This document shows positions 4,959 through 7,250 of a DNA stretch of 7,250 bases, piece by piece (positions within the stretch are counted from its first letter, which is position 1; each line of letters opens with the position of its first letter). Made by a program: the position numbers and the translations under genes. This DNA is from Chloroflexota bacterium (GTDB taxonomy: Bacteria > Chloroflexota > Anaerolineae > Anaerolineales > DRMV01). The stretch is taken from assembly GCA_013153375.1 (NCBI GenBank), contig JAADEN010000103.1, positions 1-7,250 of the forward strand, given 5' to 3'. The notes under the pieces were generated by a model. That model was given only the letters and a program-made list of their open reading frames with translations, had not been told where the DNA came from and did no database searches.

Positions 4959-6491
4959 ATGTCCGAATTCGTGCTCGAGGCCCGAGGCATCACCAAGCGT
5001 TTCCCTGGCGTGGTGGCCAACGACCATGTGGATTTCAACCTGCGCCCCGGCGAGATCCACGCCCTGTTGGGCGAGAACGGCGCGGGCAAGTCCACGCTGA
5101 TGAACATCATCTACGGCCTGTATCAACCCGACGAGGGCGAGATCCTCATCAACGGTCAGCCGGTCACCATCCGCGGGCCCCACGATGCCATCCGCCAGGG
5201 CATCGGCATGGTGCACCAGCACTTCATGCTCATCCCCGTGTTCACCGTGGCCGAGAACCTGGTGTTGGGCGCGGAGATCACCCGCGGGCCCATGCTGGAT
5301 CTGGAGCAGGCCCGCGCGGTGGTGCGCCGCCTGTCCGACGAGTACGGCCTGCATGTGGACCCCGACGCGCGGGTGGAGGACCTGCCCGTGGGCGTGCAGC
5401 AGCGGGTGGAAATCCTCAAGGCCCTGTATCGGGAAGCCCGCATCCTGATTTTGGACGAGCCTACCGCGGTGCTCACGCCGCAGGAGGTCGAGGATCTGTT
5501 CCGCATCATGCGGGGCCTGACCGAGCGGGGCGTGGGCATCATCTTCATCACCCACAAGTTGAAGGAAGTGCTGGCCATCGCGGACCGCATTACGGTCATG
5601 CGCCGCGGCAAGGTGGTGGGCACCACCACGCCCGAGCAGACCGACGAGCGGGGCCTGGCCGCGATGATGGTCGGCCGCGAGGTGGTGCTGGAAGTGGAAA
5701 AGGGCCCCGCGCATCCCGGCGAGGTGGTGCTGGAGGTGCGCGACCTGGTGGTGGAGGAGCACGGCGTGCCTGTGGTCAACGGCGTGTCGCTGCAAGTGCG
5801 GGCCGGGGAGATTCTGGGCATCGCGGGCGTGCAGGGCAACGGCCAGACCGAACTGGCCGAGGCTCTGACCGGCCTGCGTCGGCCCGACCGGGGCACGCTG
5901 ATCCTCAACGGCCAGGAGATGCCCTTCGAGGACGCCCGCATCCTCATCGAGAACGGCCTGGCCCACATCCCCGAAGACCGGCAGAAGCACGGCCTGGTCA
6001 TGCCCTTCAGCGTGGCCGACAATCTGGTGCTGTGCACCTACTACAAGCCGCCCTTTGCCAAGGGCTTGCAGCGCCAGCCCCAGGCCATCCTGGAGAACGC
6101 GGAGCGGCTCATCGAGCAGTTCGATGTGCGCACCTCGGGCCCCCTGGCGCCCGTGGCCACCCTCTCGGGCGGCAACCAGCAAAAGGTCATCGTGGCGCGC
6201 GAGTTCAGCCGTCCGGTGCGCTTCTTGCTGGCCAATCAGCCCACCCGGGGGCTGGATGTGGGCTCCATCGAGTACATCCACAAGCGCATCATCGAGATGC
6301 GCGACCAGGGCGTCGCGGTGCTGCTCATCTCCGCGGAGTTGGACGAAATCATGTCCCTGGCCGACCGCATCGCGGTGATGTACGAAGGCCAGATCGTGGC
6401 CGAGGTGGACGCGGCCGAGGCCGACAAGACCACCCTGGGCATCTGGATGGCCGGCGGCGAGAAGGAAAGCGCGGCCGCGACCCTGGCGTGA
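4959..6491 (+). CDS. Nucleoside ABC transporter ATP-binding protein with two fused ATPase domains (NupA/YufO-like)
   Basis: This 510-residue protein powers the importer formed with the two upstream permeases. Domain 1 (about 1-245) has Walker A GENGAGKST (38-46), Q-loop Gln87, a divergent signature LPVGVQQ (142-148), Walker B ILILDEP (162-168) with Glu167, and His199. Domain 2 (about 255-500) has a degenerate Walker A in which Lys is Gln (GVQGNGQT, 290-297), a good signature LSGGNQQ (402-408), a Walker B reading LLANQPT (Asp-Glu replaced by Asn-Gln) and Ala459 where the switch His would be. Only the site made from Walker A of domain 1 and LSGGN of domain 2 should hydrolyse ATP. This asymmetry is usual in the RbsA/YufO family. 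GGAGG five bases upstream fixes the ATG. The gene is separated from its partners by repeats and ends 27 bases from a convergent gene. Confidence 0.93.
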   Translation: MSEFVLEARGITKRFPGVVANDHVDFNLRPGEIHALLGENGAGKSTLMNIIYGLYQPDEGEILINGQPVTIRGPHDAIRQGIGMVHQHFMLIPVFTVAENLVLGAEITRGPMLDLEQARAVVRRLSDEYGLHVDPDARVEDLPVGVQQRVEILKALYREARILILDEPTAVLTPQEVEDLFRIMRGLTERGVGIIFITHKLKEVLAIADRITVMRRGKVVGTTTPEQTDERGLAAMMVGREVVLEVEKGPAHPGEVVLEVRDLVVEEHGVPVVNGVSLQVRAGEILGIAGVQGNGQTELAEALTGLRRPDRGTLILNGQEMPFEDARILIENGLAHIPEDRQKHGLVMPFSVADNLVLCTYYKPPFAKGLQRQPQAILENAERLIEQFDVRTSGPLAPVATLSGGNQQKVIVAREFSRPVRFLLANQPTRGLDVGSIEYIHKRIIEMRDQGVAVLLISAELDEIMSLADRIAVMYEGQIVAEVDAAEADKTTLGIWMAGGEKESAAATLA

Positions 6492-6518
6492 GGCCGCACG
6501 GCTCCCTTCCCTGGGGGA

Positions 6519-7250
6519 TCAAGGCTCTTCGGGCAGCGGCCGTTTGGGGTGCCGCAGGTCGAAGATGATATAGCCCTCGCCCTCCGCGAGGACGGGGTAG
6601 TACTCGGTCAGAATCTCCCGCAGCGCGGGTTGCCGTTCCCACTGGCCCATCGCGGTGACCAAAAAGTAGTCGTAGCCCGCGGTCTTGTCGCGGAACAGGT
6701 CCCACGCGTCCACGGTGCGGCCCTGCCACACCCGCTGCAACTCCAGCGTGGCCGCGGTGGGCCAGATGTCCATGGCCCGGCCCCCGAAGTAGTTGAGCCG
6801 CAAGCCGAAATCCTGAATCAGGCCGATGCCCTTGCCCGGCGGCAGGTGCGCGACCACCTCCTGCCAGTAGGCCGGTTCTGCGCGGTAGTCCTTGGAAGCC
6901 AGTTCGCGCACCGCGGCGGCCGCGGCGTACACCACCGCGGCGGTGACGGCCAGGGCCAGCGCGGCCTTAGCCCACCAGGGGCGGGCCGTCACCTGGGGCC
7001 ACAGCAGCGCGGCCAGCGCGGCCAGGCCCAGGGCCACCCAGGGCAGCAGGGGCAGGTGGTAGTAACTGTGGGTCATGCTCTGGTAGGGCACCAGCATGCC
7101 GTACACGCCGTAGCCCACAGCCCAGCCCCAGCCCATAGCCTGGGCCCGCGGGTGCGGCGTGAGCGCGAAGCCGATCGCGGCCGCGAGCAGCCACGGCCCG
7201 CCCAGATGTTCCACCAGATTGTGCAGCCAGCGCGCGTAGAACAGAGGCGA
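6519..7250 (-). CDS. C-terminal part of a polytopic membrane protein, GT39/ArnT-like glycosyltransferase family (partial)
   Basis: The frame is open to the right edge of the window, so the N-terminus and any catalytic residues lie outside. A GTG at 7214 could be taken as a start, but the frame continues upstream with plausible protein (SPLFYARWLHNL), so it is internal. The visible 243 or so residues hold about four membrane segments, with a SMTHSYYHLPLLPWVAL block of the kind seen before the last helices of dolichyl-phosphate-mannose-type glycosyltransferases. A soluble C-terminal domain of about 125 residues ends in EGYIIFDLRHP. It would use a lipid-linked sugar at the membrane, but that is inferred from the family style alone. 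It is convergent with, and functionally unrelated to, the transporter genes; the 27-base gap shows no clear terminator. Confidence 0.6.
   Translation of the reverse strand, partial: SPLFYARWLHNLVEHLGGPWLLAAAIGFALTPHPRAQAMGWGWAVGYGVYGMLVPYQSMTHSYYHLPLLPWVALGLAALAALLWPQVTARPWWAKAALALAVTAAVVYAAAAAVRELASKDYRAEPAYWQEVVAHLPPGKGIGLIQDFGLRLNYFGGRAMDIWPTAATLELQRVWQGRTVDAWDLFRDKTAGYDYFLVTAMGQWERQPALREILTEYYPVLAEGEGYIIFDLRHPKRPLPEEP

Noticed and set aside
4929..6281. Long - strand frame of about 450 codons opposite the ATPase gene
   Set aside because: It has a His/Gln/Ala-rich shadow composition, while the + strand frame has all ABC ATPase motifs in order.
4959..6491. The downstream ATPase serving the BtuC permease as its missing BtuD
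   Set aside because: It is a fused double-domain ATPase of the sugar/nucleoside type next to two matching permeases; BtuC-type permeases use single-domain BtuD dimers.
6492..6518. Bidirectional terminator between the convergent genes
   Set aside because: Only a short TCCC/GGGA type stem is possible and no T-run is visible on either strand.

Overview
The window is GC-rich (strong G/C bias at third codon positions) and carries two ABC-importer gene groups on the + strand, then a convergent, truncated membrane-protein gene on the - strand. The lipoprotein with a long Pro/Thr/Glu linker, the BMP-type nucleoside permease pair and the GT39-like membrane protein together suggest a Chloroflexota bacterium, perhaps Anaerolineae-like. 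That is inferred from protein style only, as no marker gene is present.

Region 1 (1-2585): a palindrome-rich leader and a sigma70-type promoter (TTGACC/TACAAT) are followed by a cobalamin riboswitch (about 162-310) and a likely expression platform (311-422). Then come a BtuF-like lipoprotein gene (430-1545) and an overlapping BtuC/FecCD-type permease gene (1530-2585). Together they would capture and import vitamin B12 or a related corrinoid, repressed when cobalamin is plentiful. The ATPase (BtuD) is not in the window.

Region 2 (2586-6491): an intergenic stretch with a weak hairpin, a CCCC(A)...(T)GGGG palindrome and an extended -10 promoter leads to a second operon. It encodes two BPD_transp_2 permeases (2707-3768, 3789-4787) and a double-domain ATPase (4959-6491), the set used for nucleoside uptake (NupABC/YufOPQ family). 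The BmpA-like lipoprotein that normally delivers substrate is missing here. The ATPase gene is separated from the permease genes by 171 bases made largely of two degenerate 7-base tandem arrays, one purine-rich and one pyrimidine-rich, around a hairpin. This is the oddest structure in the window.

Region 3 (6492-7250): a 27-base gap, then on the - strand the C-terminal part of a polytopic membrane protein resembling GT39/ArnT-like glycosyltransferases, running off the right edge.

I see no mobile element, CRISPR array, tRNA or rRNA, and no evidence for a wholly new system.
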